Positions 1 to 9,020 of a stretch of DNA of 27,000 nucleotides are shown here, piece by piece. The stretch spans positions 188,001 through 215,000 of the forward strand of contig JAQGDQ010000371.1 in the NCBI GenBank assembly GCA_030141605.1, read 5' to 3'. A program made the position numbers and the translations under genes. Positions within the stretch are counted from its first letter, which is position 1. Each line of letters begins with the position of its first letter. Under the pieces are notes generated by a model. It had not been told where the DNA came from, did not search any database, and saw only the letters and a program-made list of their open reading frames with translations. The DNA comes from Tubiluchus corallicola (lineage: Eukaryota > Priapulida > Priapulimorpha > Priapulimorphida > Tubiluchidae).

Positions 1-1020
1 TAGTCGAAGGTTCGGGCGAGTATTAGTCGAAGGTTCGGGTGCGTATTAGTAGAAGGTTCGGATGCGTATTAGTCGAAGGTTCGGGTCGGGCGCGTATTAG
101 TTGAAGGTTCGGCCGCGTATTAGTTGAAGGTTCGGGCGCGTATTAGTTGAAGGTTCGGGTGCGTATTAGTCGAAAGTTCGGGTGCGTATTAGTCGAAGGT
201 TCGGGTGCATATTAGCCGAAGGTTCGGGCGAGTATTAGTCGAAGGTTCGGGTGCGTATTAGTCGAAGGTTCGGATGCGTATTAGTCGAAGGTTCGGGTCG
301 GGCGCGTATTAGTCGAAGGTTCGGGCGCGTATTAGTTGAAGGTTCGGGTGCGTATTAGTCGAAAGTTCGGGTGCGTATTAGTCGAAGGTTCGGGTGCATA
401 TTAGCCGAAGGTTCGGGCGCGTATTAGTCGAAGGTTCGGGCACGTATTAGTCGAAGGTTCGGGCGAGTATTAGTCGAAGGTTCGGGCGGGTGCGTATTAG
501 TCGAAGGTTCGGGTGCGTATTAGTCGAAGGTTCGGGTGAGTATTAGTCGAAGGTTCGGGTGAGTATTAGTCGAAGGTTCGGGCGCGTATTAGTCGAAGGC
601 TCGGGCGCGTATTAGTCGAAGGTTCGGGCGCATATTAGTCGAAGGTTCGGGCGCGTATTAGTCGAAGGTTCGGGCGCGTATTAGTCGAAGGTTCGGGCGC
701 GTATTAGTCGAAGGTTCGGGCGCGTATTAGTCGAAGGTTCGGGCGAGTATTAGTCGAAGGTTCGGGTGCGTATTAGTCGAAGGTTCGGGTCGGGCACGTA
801 TTAGTCGAAGGTTCGGGCGCGTATTAGTCGAAGGTTCGGGTGCGTATTAGTCGAAGGTTCGGGTGCGTATTAGTCGAAGGTTCGGGTGCGTATTAGTCGA
901 AGGTTCGGGTGCGTATTAGTCGAAGGTTCGGGTCGGGCGCGTATTAGTCGAAGGTTCGGGTGCGTATTAGTCGAAGGTTTCGGGCGCGTATTAGTCGAAG
1001 GTTCGGGTGCGTATTAGTCG
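1..1020. repeat. 23-bp satellite array (about 43 units)
   Basis: This is a tandem array of a 23-bp CpG-rich unit, TAGTCGAAGGTTCGGG plus CGCGTAT or TGCGTAT. Four units carry a 5-bp TCGGG insertion (28 bp), one carries a 4-bp insertion and one a 1-bp insertion. With these the length fits 43 full units plus a 6-bp partial. The array runs off the left edge, so its true length is unknown. The next coding exon, at 1398, is internal to BRCA2, so the array should lie in an upstream BRCA2 intron. GGTTCG resembles part of a pol III B box, but no A box is present. There is no coding potential. Confidence 0.97.
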
Positions 1021-1397
1021 ATTTCTTACTTAGTGACACTTTATAATATGAGACGAATCCCCAACGTCATTTTTATCATGATAATATGGCACCAATCTCT
1101 AACATTATCGTTAGCAGCAATATGTGGCAAAAATCTCTAACATTATTTTTAACACGGTAGTTGTGAAATGACTTGATTTGTATTGCCCTGTAAAAGGCAG
1201 CAAAATGCAGCTACTGACAACTGCCTAGACCATGTCTTTTGCTGCAATTCTGGTAGGAGAAACGAATTTCGGGGAGGTTTTTGACTTAGTAATTTGAAAC
1301 GTTTGTATGAAAAGCTAAACGTTTTCTGACTATTTGCTACTACATTCTAGTACAAACTGTGCATGTTGCAACTGACTGTGATTTATTCTCTATTTAG
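1021..1397. other. BRCA2 intron sequence
   Basis: This is AT-rich intron between the satellite and the first visible BRCA2 exon, ending in the acceptor tctatttag. I see no exon, RNA gene or recognisable repeat in it. Confidence 0.5.
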
Positions 1398-1504
1398 GCA
1401 GCCAATTTTGGAGCCCTGCAAACTGGCTACAGGAGCTTTCATTCGGAGATCGATGTTGTGGGCATAGTTGTACTTATTTCACAACCGTCGTATACTCGTG
1501 ACTG
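1398..1504 (+). CDS. BRCA2 exon: start of OB3 (SEIDVVGIVV)
   Basis: Acceptor tatttag and donor gtaggt flank 107 bp read in phase 0. The translation contains YRSFHSEIDVVGIVVLIS, which matches the start of the third OB fold in vertebrate BRCA2. Two bases (tg) are left over and join the c that opens the next exon, forming a Cys codon. The exon is too short to show up as a simple ORF. Confidence 0.9.
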
Positions 1505-4500
1505 GTAGGTACTAAGTTTCACTTGAAAATTGGTACAAACACCATCTACGTGTGTAAATTAAAAATTGTAATGTACATGAAAATTTTATGTAGCGAAAAG
1601 AGTTTTTTCTATCGATTTAGGTCATTGATTTACATTTGTATGAAAATTTATTTTTTGTTTCCAGGGCTTTTGTTGTTGAAGCCTAATACTGTAACAATGT
1701 ATCTATTATCTTACTGTTATTTGCAGTCTAGAAGTGTACAACTAGGTAAAATGCTTATGTCTTGAATTTTCTAAAATTTTAGCTTTGGCGCATCTGAGGT
1801 TCCCAGAAGGACACAGACGGTTTATCTTGCTGATGAGAACCTACACTTCTTTGCTGTTAGATTCCAGAGTGGCTTACAGGTATGGTTGAGTACAATTCAG
1901 AAGTCACTATAAATCAGCTTACGTTCGACTGCCTCATCATAATATTGGTCAATATTGGAGAATGCAGTAGTGAGCGTTTGAATATTTTTCATGACTTAAA
2001 ATTGACGACATTGAATTTCGTGAATTAGTAAGATTTGTTTTATTTTTTGCTTACGCTATTAGGCAAAACACCCAAAAACATACTTTTTTCAAAAACCATT
2101 ACAACTTATGCATTCTTTTTATCCTATTGTCCAGTAGAATTTTCCTTTGGTTTTTATAAATATCTCAGCATTCTTCTTCTTCTTCTGTTTCTCTAAACAT
2201 CTACTGTGGACATTGAGCCTCTATCCTTTATTAGAACACCCCAGTTCCTATGATGCTATTGTTTAGTCTGATTCTTTATTAACACTCATCTGATATAACT
2301 GATATCCAAGTTATTTGGGTTTCCCTGGAGGTGGGTTAGTAGGTTTCAGTGCCTCGTTTAATGCTAATCTCACTAGTGTTGTTTCAGGCAACAACATTAA
2401 ATGTTCTACCCATCTGAGCCTTCTGATTCTGATTACGGTGCTCCAATGTTCTTCTTTGCTTCTGTTACGCAGCCGCTCATTTGAAATGATATATGGGTCA
2501 TTCCATGTCAGTTCACCCGAAATTCTGAATCATCTACACCCGACCATCTTGGATTTTGATGAATTACTATCATCGCCGTCATCGTCAAACTCACCATCAT
2601 CGAAATTACACAATTGAAAAGTATTTTTATAATTAAATTGGCCATCACAGAGCGTTAAAATGCAAAAAATCCTAATACATTAAAGCAACCAAAAATTGCT
2701 ACGTTCAATGCCAAACGTTCCCTAAATTGAATGCTATTTTATCAACAACTGCAAAGCCAGTAGAACGGTCATGATCATGATCGGTCACATCCCAAAAATA
2801 ACAATTTGTCATCCACAGGAAACGGAAGTGCTCTGGGCCAGCTCTGCCACTAGGCAAACTAGGCAATTGGGGGTGCCCAAATTCTAGAAGTAATTCTTAA
2901 ATTTTAAGTTTAGTATAAGTAATAGCATAATGCATGTGTAGTTGTTTAAGTGCACAACACTAAAAGAAACAAACATTTTGCATTATGCTCCTGTCGAGAT
3001 GTATGACGTATCAATAATGAGCCATATGGGCTATTTTACTACAGCGTCGCAAGAAAACCGTAGAAGTAATGATTTTTATTCATGTAAACTGTTTTTTAGG
3101 CATATAGCCTCGAAGGCGTGGTCAGAGAAGAAGAATATTTAGCATTTGGCAATGTCCGTTGGACAGTGACAGAGAATCCAGCTAATATACCCACTGGTTA
3201 TGCAAATGAACTTACCCTTTGCAGTTCAAGACCAAAGCTGCAACACTTGAGGTCTGCTCTGTGCGCATTGCAAGAATATATTCAGGTACAAATGATTTTA
3301 TTTGCAATATTATGCATTTACGTACAAGCCGTTATATTGATTTTTTTCTGCATGTTACTCAAGTGTTCAAAATACCAAAAAGCAAACTGCTACTAGAACG
3401 TGACCTGTGAAAAACTAGTGCTAATAAAACAATCAAAGTCTCCATTAGTGATAACTTGTTTTTGTAAGACAGCTGTCAAATTTATTTCCTAGCTTTTGTG
3501 TTACTGACAGAACAAGTCCAATGCAGGGATGAGAATTTTCCGCGGATATGCGGAATTCCGAGTTTTTGGAAGACCAGTGGTGCCATTTTTGTAAATCGCG
3601 TAAATTCGTGGAGAAAATTTTTACGGACCCAGTACATTATTTCACAAGCTGACCGCTAGTTGGCAGGCCGTCACTTTGTTTACATCACGTACATCAGTGT
3701 AACCACGTGTATATCTGTATGTATAAAAATATAGAATCAATTGTGCGTAGTTATTTGACTCAATTGCAGACTGGTTTTTATGTACTTTTGCACAGGAGCG
3801 GCCAGTACTTGGGTATCTGTAGTACTTAAGTATCCTTGATAGTTGGGTATTTTAAATCATGCATGAAACAAGGTAACTGACATTTTAAGTCCACTTAGAG
3901 GCTCTCTATGGTCACAAAATTGCAATTTTTTGTTTCGCCCCCTTGAACCTCCATGGGGGCCTCAAACCCCCGGCCTGTTTCAGAATTTTTTGCAGTTTGT
4001 CATTCTCATCCCTGCCAATGGCCAACTGACAATTTGACAAGATGATCATGATGATCCTTTCCAAAGGACTGACTTTCCAAAGTCATAATGATCATTTTGT
4101 TACTTTGTTAGTTAATTGATTGTTTGTTAGCCATTGGACTTGTCTCTTCAGTAAACAAGAAAGCTAAGGAATTTATTTCAGAGCTGTCTTGCAAAAGGAG
4201 GTTATCGCTAATGCAATTTTTATTGTTTTATCCGGGGAAGAGTGTCCCGGATTGAATCACTTTTCCATGCTAATTCTAGAGTTACTAAACAAAGACTGCT
4301 TTTCAGGATGTAAAGGTATTCGTTGCCAAAGCAAAGCAGCGACTGAAATGGCAATTTGAAAGACAGCAATCAACATCTTCGCCAAGATGGTCCGCCAGTT
4401 CTGCTTCAAAAGCACATGTTCAACACGCACCAGTGAGTAGAATTTTACCATTAGATTTAGTATGTGAGTATCTAAACACAGTTTCCCCCATATGATGTTA

Positions 4501-6386
4501 TTAGAATTGTTTATTTCTGCATTCAAGATTTAGTAAATGATTTGTAATTGTCAATGTCACATCATCATCACATGAAGCATCAGTTTCGCAACAGTTCTCT
4601 GTGAGTTGCCATTAAAGTCACGTAAACACAAATTCTAGTTACGTATTGGCCTAATATATACAACGATTTTTTCATCAGTGGAAGGTAGGAAGCTGTGCAG
4701 TTAGGAAGGCGGTTAATGTTTGTGTTGCATCTTTTGTTAACAGGATTTAGTCATTGCTTCTCTGATTGAAATTACGGTCAAATTGTCATATTGATTGTTT
4801 GAATGCTATGTTTAAGAAACCACGGCGACCATGAAAACAAACTTTGTGTCTTATGTTGACAAATTCACTGTGACCGCTGCAGTGAGATAATTTTTTCTTT
4901 TCAGAAGTTTGGCTTCACAGGCGGTAATCCTAGTTTACTCACTTTTCGTAATTCACTCATCTCAGTCGGATGCAAGAAGTTGCAGAACAATCACATTTCT
5001 CCTTGTTATTACCAAAGCGAAGCATTGAAAAACGAATTCCTGCAACGACGCGCAAGTCACCTGGAAATCTACGGAGAACCACCTCCTTTAGCTGAACTCC
5101 CCAGCCCGATATTTCCGACAGTAAGCAGGCAGTTTAAGATTGTTTCTCCAGACTTTGGAAAAAGTTCTTCTGAGAACAAAAACACTCGAAGATTATATGG
5201 TCTTAGAAGTAGGAATGTCCAGAATTCTACGGTGGTTTCTACGACAATTACTAGTGCTTGTTCTGAATCTGATTTACAGCAATCTTTTACAATCTCAGAT
5301 AATAAAAACATGGACTCAAACACACATACAACTTCAGTGGTACCTGTGCCTTTGACTGGGAAGCCTTTGTTCACCGAGGAATCTCCAACTGTTTGTGGTG
5401 TGTTAGACACTACTGCTGGCAGCTGCAAGACATTTACTCACGTGACTAATGCAAAGGTCTCTAGTGAAGCTCGTAATTCCGCATCTTCCAAAGTCCTTTC
5501 AGAGTCTGTGAATAGTGATACTTGTAGAACTTCACCATCTGTTTCTTGCTCAAGTGTAAATCGTCAAAATGTGACTGATATCCGGACTAAATCTGCCTTA
5601 TGCAGCGTGACACCATTTAATATTAAAGGCGAAAGTTATAAAGACGATGTTCCTGAAAACAACACGCAAACAGAAATTGGTAACTCGTCGCCCGTTTTTA
5701 ATGTCTCGTCACTATCAAATAAACAAGATTTGGTAATTCTGTCTGACAAGTCCTGCAGTTGTGACATTCAAGTGTCGAATGCAGGAACTTCGTGTTGTCA
5801 TGGTGCTGAGATCCTAGTCAAGAAAATAGAGCCTGAACAATCTACTCTAAATGTTTCCATTGGACACATAAAATCAGACATCCGTGATGTGTCGAAAGTG
5901 AGTGTGAAAGATGGAATTCACACACGGCGCAATATGTTGAAATTAAGAGAACAAGCTGATGTTAGTGAAAGTACGCAAAGTACTGATTGCGAAACCGCTA
6001 CTGCATCTCAAGTATCGTTAGCTATCGCTCATTCGTCTGCAGAGAATACAGACTCTCAGAAAAGTGCAAATAATGACAGTGGTAAACCGAGAAAGTTGCG
6101 CCGTCGAAAGAGGAAAAGGCTGTTTAGCCCTGCTGTGAAACGACATCGAGCGGGGGCAACGGATAACACGATTAGCGCTGCGGTAGGAAAAAACTGCATG
6201 ATTGACAGTGATAGCGTCACAAATCTTGGATTCAACTGCGACAGTCAGAATGTGTCTAGTGATGGCGCAAGTGTAGTCTCATCTGCTGAAAGTAGAAGAA
6301 AAATATCAAGCCAGAAAAAACGAAATCGAAAAACCACTCCGGTACGTCGATCGGCTAGAATAGCTTCTCAATCGCAAGTTAGTTAA
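1398..6386 (+). CDS. BRCA2 homologue, C-terminal part (5 exons, 5' partial)
   Basis: BRCA2 loads RAD51 onto single-stranded DNA during homologous recombination in the nucleus. Joined exons are 1398-1504, 1783-1879, 3100-3285, 4307-4432 and 4905-6386, giving 665 residues. All junctions are GT-AG; the first intron is phase 2 and the rest phase 0. OB3 strand patterns match vertebrate BRCA2: SEIDVVGIVV (vertebrate SEVDVVGVVV), VYLADENLHFFAVRF (VYLSDECYNLLAIKF), an FGNVRW segment (SNLQWR), and SPRWSAS (DPKWSTP). The tail then has a proline-rich LPSPIFP...FKIVSP stretch like the human LPLPPPVSP...FVSP region. It ends with a basic block around KRLFSPAVKRHR and a final TTPVRRSARIAS. BRC repeats, the helical domain, tower, OB1 and OB2 would lie upstream of the window. 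The tail of about 490 residues after the linker is longer than in human. Identification is from recalled family patterns; orthology is very likely. Confidence 0.93.
1505..1782. other. BRCA2 intron (phase 2)
   Basis: This 278-bp GT-AG intron has a T-rich acceptor (aaaattttag). The open frame across 1523-1765 is intronic and resembles no family. Confidence 0.8.
1783..1879 (+). CDS. BRCA2 exon: OB3 VYLADENLHFFAVRF
   Basis: This is a 97-bp exon between acceptor attttag and donor gtatgg. One base completes the split Cys codon, then come 32 codons. VYLADENLHFFAVRF aligns with the vertebrate VYLSDECYNLLAIKF core strands. Confidence 0.93.
1880..3099. other. BRCA2 intron with LINE relic
   Basis: This 1220-bp intron begins gtatgg and ends gttttttag. 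Apart from the LINE reverse-transcriptase relic around 2318-2475 nothing else is recognisable. The open frames at 2315-2617 and 2942-3142 are incidental; the second overlaps the real exon in the wrong frame. Confidence 0.75.
2318..2475 (-). mobile_element. LINE reverse-transcriptase 3' relic
   Basis: The complement reads a fragment with VIRIRRLRWVEHLMLLPETT followed by RLALNEAL. This fits the common non-LTR reverse-transcriptase end motif (RLRWLGHVxRMP...). It is an old, decayed fragment oriented opposite to BRCA2. The clade is undetermined and the boundaries are approximate. Confidence 0.55.
3100..3285 (+). CDS. BRCA2 exon: distal OB3
   Basis: This exon has 62 full codons between acceptor tttttag and donor gtacaa, phase 0 on both sides. 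It encodes EEEYLAFGNVRWTV, then a loop, then RPKLQHLRSALCALQEYIQ. These correspond to the human AASNLQWRP strand and the helix after OB3. Confidence 0.92.
3443..4213. mobile_element. Palindromic MITE (foldback) interrupted by a second element
   Basis: The left arm, beginning CATTAGTGATAAC, is the imperfect reverse complement of the right arm ending GTTATCGCTAATG. Similarity runs through AAGACAGCT and ACAAGTCCAATG. Removing the inner element and one copy of its duplication leaves about 274 bp, almost all of it arms of a hairpin. Inside, arm similarity continues past the insertion point (CCAATGGC and GATGATCAT on both sides). No coding sequence. The outer target duplication could not be fixed, so the superfamily is open. 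Confidence 0.75.
3524..4014. mobile_element. Non-autonomous DNA transposon, TIR CAGGGATGAGAAT
   Basis: This 491-bp element begins CAGGGATGAGAAT and ends ATTCTCATCCCTG, an inverted pair. Exact 6-bp duplications CCAATG flank it at 3518-3523 and 4015-4020. The CAGGG terminus resembles hAT-type ends, but hAT usually leaves 8 bp, so the superfamily is uncertain. No transposase is visible. It sits inside the arm of the palindromic MITE and is therefore the younger insertion. Confidence 0.8.
4307..4432 (+). CDS. BRCA2 exon: post-OB3 helix and PRWS linker
   Basis: This exon has 42 codons between acceptor cttttcag and donor gtgagt, phase 0. AKQRLKWQFERQ continues the helix that in human reads AENKLMHILHAND. 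SSPRWSAS matches the conserved DPKWSTP. The minus-strand open frame here is a shadow. Confidence 0.9.
4433..4904. other. BRCA2 last intron
   Basis: This 472-bp intron runs from donor gtgagt to a good pyrimidine-rich acceptor (ttttttcttttcag). No repeat or RNA gene is recognised. Confidence 0.75.
4905..6386 (+). CDS. BRCA2 terminal exon: Ser-rich C-terminal tail
   Basis: This exon has 493 codons and a TAA stop. Its first 25 codons precede the apparent open-frame start at 4980, which is not a real start because the frame is open back to the acceptor. The proximal part has LPSPIFP and FKIVSPDFG, similar in spacing to the proline and SP-rich region after human OB3. The middle is low-complexity, Ser/Thr/Asn-rich and probably disordered. 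A basic cluster (6084-6149) holds KLRRRKRKRLFSPAVKRHR, a strong nuclear-localisation candidate with an SP site inside it. The last 26 residues are again basic with a TP site (KTTPVRRSARIAS). Either basic SP/TP block could be the counterpart of the vertebrate C-terminal RAD51-binding site controlled by CDK; this is inference. Confidence 0.93.
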   Translation, partial: KFGFTGGNPSLLTFRNSLISVGCKKLQNNHISPCYYQSEALKNEFLQRRASHLEIYGEPPPLAELPSPIFPTVSRQFKIVSPDFGKSSSENKNTRRLYGLRSRNVQNSTVVSTTITSACSESDLQQSFTISDNKNMDSNTHTTSVVPVPLTGKPLFTEESPTVCGVLDTTAGSCKTFTHVTNAKVSSEARNSASSKVLSESVNSDTCRTSPSVSCSSVNRQNVTDIRTKSALCSVTPFNIKGESYKDDVPENNTQTEIGNSSPVFNVSSLSNKQDLVILSDKSCSCDIQVSNAGTSCCHGAEILVKKIEPEQSTLNVSIGHIKSDIRDVSKVSVKDGIHTRRNMLKLREQADVSESTQSTDCETATASQVSLAIAHSSAENTDSQKSANNDSGKPRKLRRRKRKRLFSPAVKRHRAGATDNTISAAVGKNCMIDSDSVTNLGFNCDSQNVSSDGASVVSSAESRRKISSQKKRNRKTTPVRRSARIASQSQVS

Positions 6387-6407
6387 GTGAGTTAGTTAAA
6401 AGTTTTA

Positions 6408-6419
6408 ATTAAAATTAAA
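6408..6419 (+). promoter_or_regulatory. Candidate BRCA2 poly(A) signals (ATTAAA x2)
   Basis: Two ATTAAA hexamers, at 6408 and 6414, lie 22-28 bp past the stop codon. A very short 3' UTR would result. T-rich sequence follows at about 6444-6460. Nothing else in the next 80 bp looks like a stronger signal. Confidence 0.5.
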
Positions 6420-6504
6420 TGCAGTCAGCAATGGTTAATAACAAGTTTTTTTGTTTTTTATTGGTACATTAACTGTGCATGAATTAGCAAAACATTACAA
6501 TATA

Positions 6505-6950
6505 AGTCATTTTTTCACATTACACATTTACAATAGTTTCATATACAATATATAGTGAAAGGGCCTACAATGAACATAATACAAGTAAGTTTTTATTGTT
6601 TCTGCACAAGAAAAGCCTCACAAGAACAGATGTAAATGTGTTGCGGGCAATCAAAAAGCAAGGCTTGTTAGATTGCCCCACACAGGGAAAGAAAAAAAGG
6701 AATGAAAATAATCTGAAAATTTGAAGTGAATCGTATGATAAAGAAAACATTAGTGCTTAAAATGGAATGATGTAATGAATGAAGCTCGTATATGAGACGA
6801 TATGAAAGATAGAACGACTATTATTTGTTAATATTATGTAAAATTAAGATAACTTGATTAAGATACCTGGATTGTTTTGCCACCACTGTGAGGATGGATA
6901 CTGATAGAAGTTTTGATTACTCACTGATACTTACTTAAACTTTGATTTAA
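6505..6950 (-). mobile_element. LINE 3' end, copy 1 (5'-truncated, 3' UTR only)
   Basis: This copy is over 90% alike by eye to the reverse complement of 7385-7795, and similar to 21459-21900. The latter leads into a reverse-transcriptase C-terminus, which identifies the family as a non-LTR retrotransposon. The 3' end is at the low coordinate. It shares marks with copy 2 that the 21459 copy lacks, such as GTTGCGGGCAATC, so these two belong to one subfamily or to one inverted duplication. The minus-strand open frame at 6565-6750 is incidental. Confidence 0.75.
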
Positions 6951-7384
6951 GTAAACCGTAATATTTTGTGGTAGACATAGCATAGTACGTGTGTCCTATT
7001 TATGCTATTTGCATCATCACAATACATGCTAATATTAGCATTTTTGACAACGTGTATCATACTTGCAAGATATTATCCTCTTTTAATGAGATATTCATAC
7101 TGTCCACCTTACTGACCCCCTAACTAAATTACCTCTCTTTGTTTTTCTGCTAGTATAACCCCTTTTTCCATTTTCTTTTCTTTCAAATTACCGCTTTGCA
7201 CAAGTTAGCTCATTACGTTTGCATGCCTGTCTGTTTGAACAGCACTGAGTGGTGGTAGTTGTCTAGTCCAGAGCAATTTTCACTGTATCAGACTGTAACT
7301 TGCAGCATTGTCAGTACCTTACGCTGTATGACTGATTTCAGCTGATGTTGCTAACACAAATAGAAGAGCAATTAGTAAAAAAGT
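6951..7384. other. Spacer between facing LINE ends
   Basis: About 430 bp of unique-looking AT-rich DNA separates the two arms. It contains pyrimidine-rich stretches near 7130-7195. No coding frame or known repeat is seen. Confidence 0.5.
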
Positions 7385-7795
7385 TAAGTCCATCCTCACA
7401 GTAGTGGCAAAACAGTGGTGTTAGCTTAATCAAGTTGTCTTAATTTTACATACTATTAACAAATAATAGTCTTTCTATCTTTTATATCATCTCATATATG
7501 AGCTTCATTCATTACATCATTCCATTTTAAGCACTAATGTTTTCTTTATCATACGATTCACTTCAAATTTTCAGATTATTTCCATTACTTTTTTTCTTTC
7601 ACAGTGTGGGACAATCTAACAAGCCCTGCTTTTTGATTGCCCGCAACACATTTACATTTGTATATAGGTGAACAGTGTGTGAGGCTTTTCTTGTGCAGAA
7701 ACAATAAAAACTTATTTGTATTATGTTCATTGTAGGCCCTTTCACTATATATTGTACATGAAACTATTGTAAATGTGTAATGTGAAATAAATTTT
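7385..7795 (+). mobile_element. LINE 3' end, copy 2 (facing copy 1)
   Basis: This is the inverse of copy 1. It reads from the CATCCTCACAGTAGTGGCA side to the 3' end TGTGAAATAAA, with AATAAA at 7786-7791. It is 5'-truncated near 7385 and has no coding sequence. Confidence 0.75.
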
Positions 7796-8010
7796 ATCGT
7801 CTGTGACAGTTAATTCAAGTGATCGGTAGATTTTTTACCACAACACTGTGCTGATGTTTTTAAATAGAAAAAGAAAGCAGTTACAGTTAGCAGGTATAAT
7901 AGTTATGATATTCAAGAAAGTAGTTTTCTTACTAAGTTGTGAAAAATCTATAAATACCTATTGATTTGTGAGGAGAAGCTATACTTAAAATCGTACCTAA
8001 TGCATAATCG

Positions 8011-8555
8011 TTTAAGGAAAACCGGATGATTGTGTAAACATGAGTTCAGAGTAAGGAATGCTCTAAAATATTGAAAACTACAATAGCATTCTCTAAATCA
8101 AAGCTTAGATTAAATAATAATTACCTCGGATACTCAAATTTCGTTAAACTTTCAAAGCTACGTGCGGCTGAATGAATCTACTAAGATTGGCAGCGGCGCC
8201 TTTTTGTCACCTTCGCGTGGCCGACAAATAGAAGGCGGCACCGTGATAACCATGATCATAAACTGCAGTTTTAGTTTGTGACATCATATGACGTAGAGCC
8301 CATTTTTCCTGTCATCATGCATTTAAACAGTACTGTAACACTTATGCAAACGTGCTTGACGCGCAAGGGAAGATGCCTGCCTTTGCACAAACTGTGGTTA
8401 GTTTCTGACGTAAGCAATAGCCGTGTTCGGTGTTCTTAAGCTAATTATTCAAATATAAGAAACAATTGCTAACTTTTATAGGCAAGAAAGTGTATATTCT
8501 GGACAGTAAATTAAAAAAGAGATTGACTCTAAACAATCTTCCGGTTTTCCTTTAA
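8011..8555. mobile_element. MITE with GGAAAACCGGA ends and TTTAA duplication
   Basis: The left end at 8016 is GGAAAACCGGATGATTGT. The right end, complemented, is GGAAAACCGGAAGATTGT. TTTAA flanks both (8011-8015 and 8551-8555). The body of about 535 bp has no transposase frame. It includes CpG-bearing stretches, for example around 8190-8240. TTAA-targeting families such as piggyBac or Kolobok are possible, but the duplication here reads as 5 bp. Confidence 0.75.
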
Positions 8556-9020
8556 AAATATAATTGTTTGCCCTTTGTTTAATACTTTGTGAAGTAATGT
8601 GCCTGAAATAAGTTCTATTTTTTCTAAAGCGTAGTATTACAGTACAGTGTGTAATACTTTTTTGAAAGATGGAGGAAATAAGATGTCCTTCAGTGTCAGA
8701 TTCTGTCTATCATTAGAGATTTATCTGTACGTTGAGTGTTAATAAACTATTTGTATTGATGTCACGTGTGTCACTCACCGTCATTAATGTTCAACACGTA
8801 TAGCTGTTACTATAATTAGCCTTCAAACCTCTTGGCCTTATTGCTATAATAACCTATTGTGCGTTTAACAATATGTGAGGGACTGTAGCAAAACTGTTGT
8901 GCAAATATTCTCCCGTCTAAAACGTCTGTTGTGTGTTCTATTAGTTAGGTAATCCATGTATGTACAAACCTATAAATCCTACGGGTCAATATTGAACAAG
9001 ACGGATTGAGTATAGTGTTA

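Larger units (their letters stand above)
3286..4306. other. BRCA2 intron filled by nested transposons
   Basis: This 1021-bp intron (donor gtacaa, acceptor gcttttcag) is three-quarters transposon: the palindromic element at 3443-4213 with a second element inside it. Confidence 0.8.

Noticed and set aside
1-1020. CRISPR-like array
   Set aside because: Units are contiguous without unique spacers, in an animal intron; it is a satellite.
5069-5428. 119-residue minus-strand frame
   Set aside because: It is antisense to the BRCA2 terminal exon, which has clear homology and splice support.
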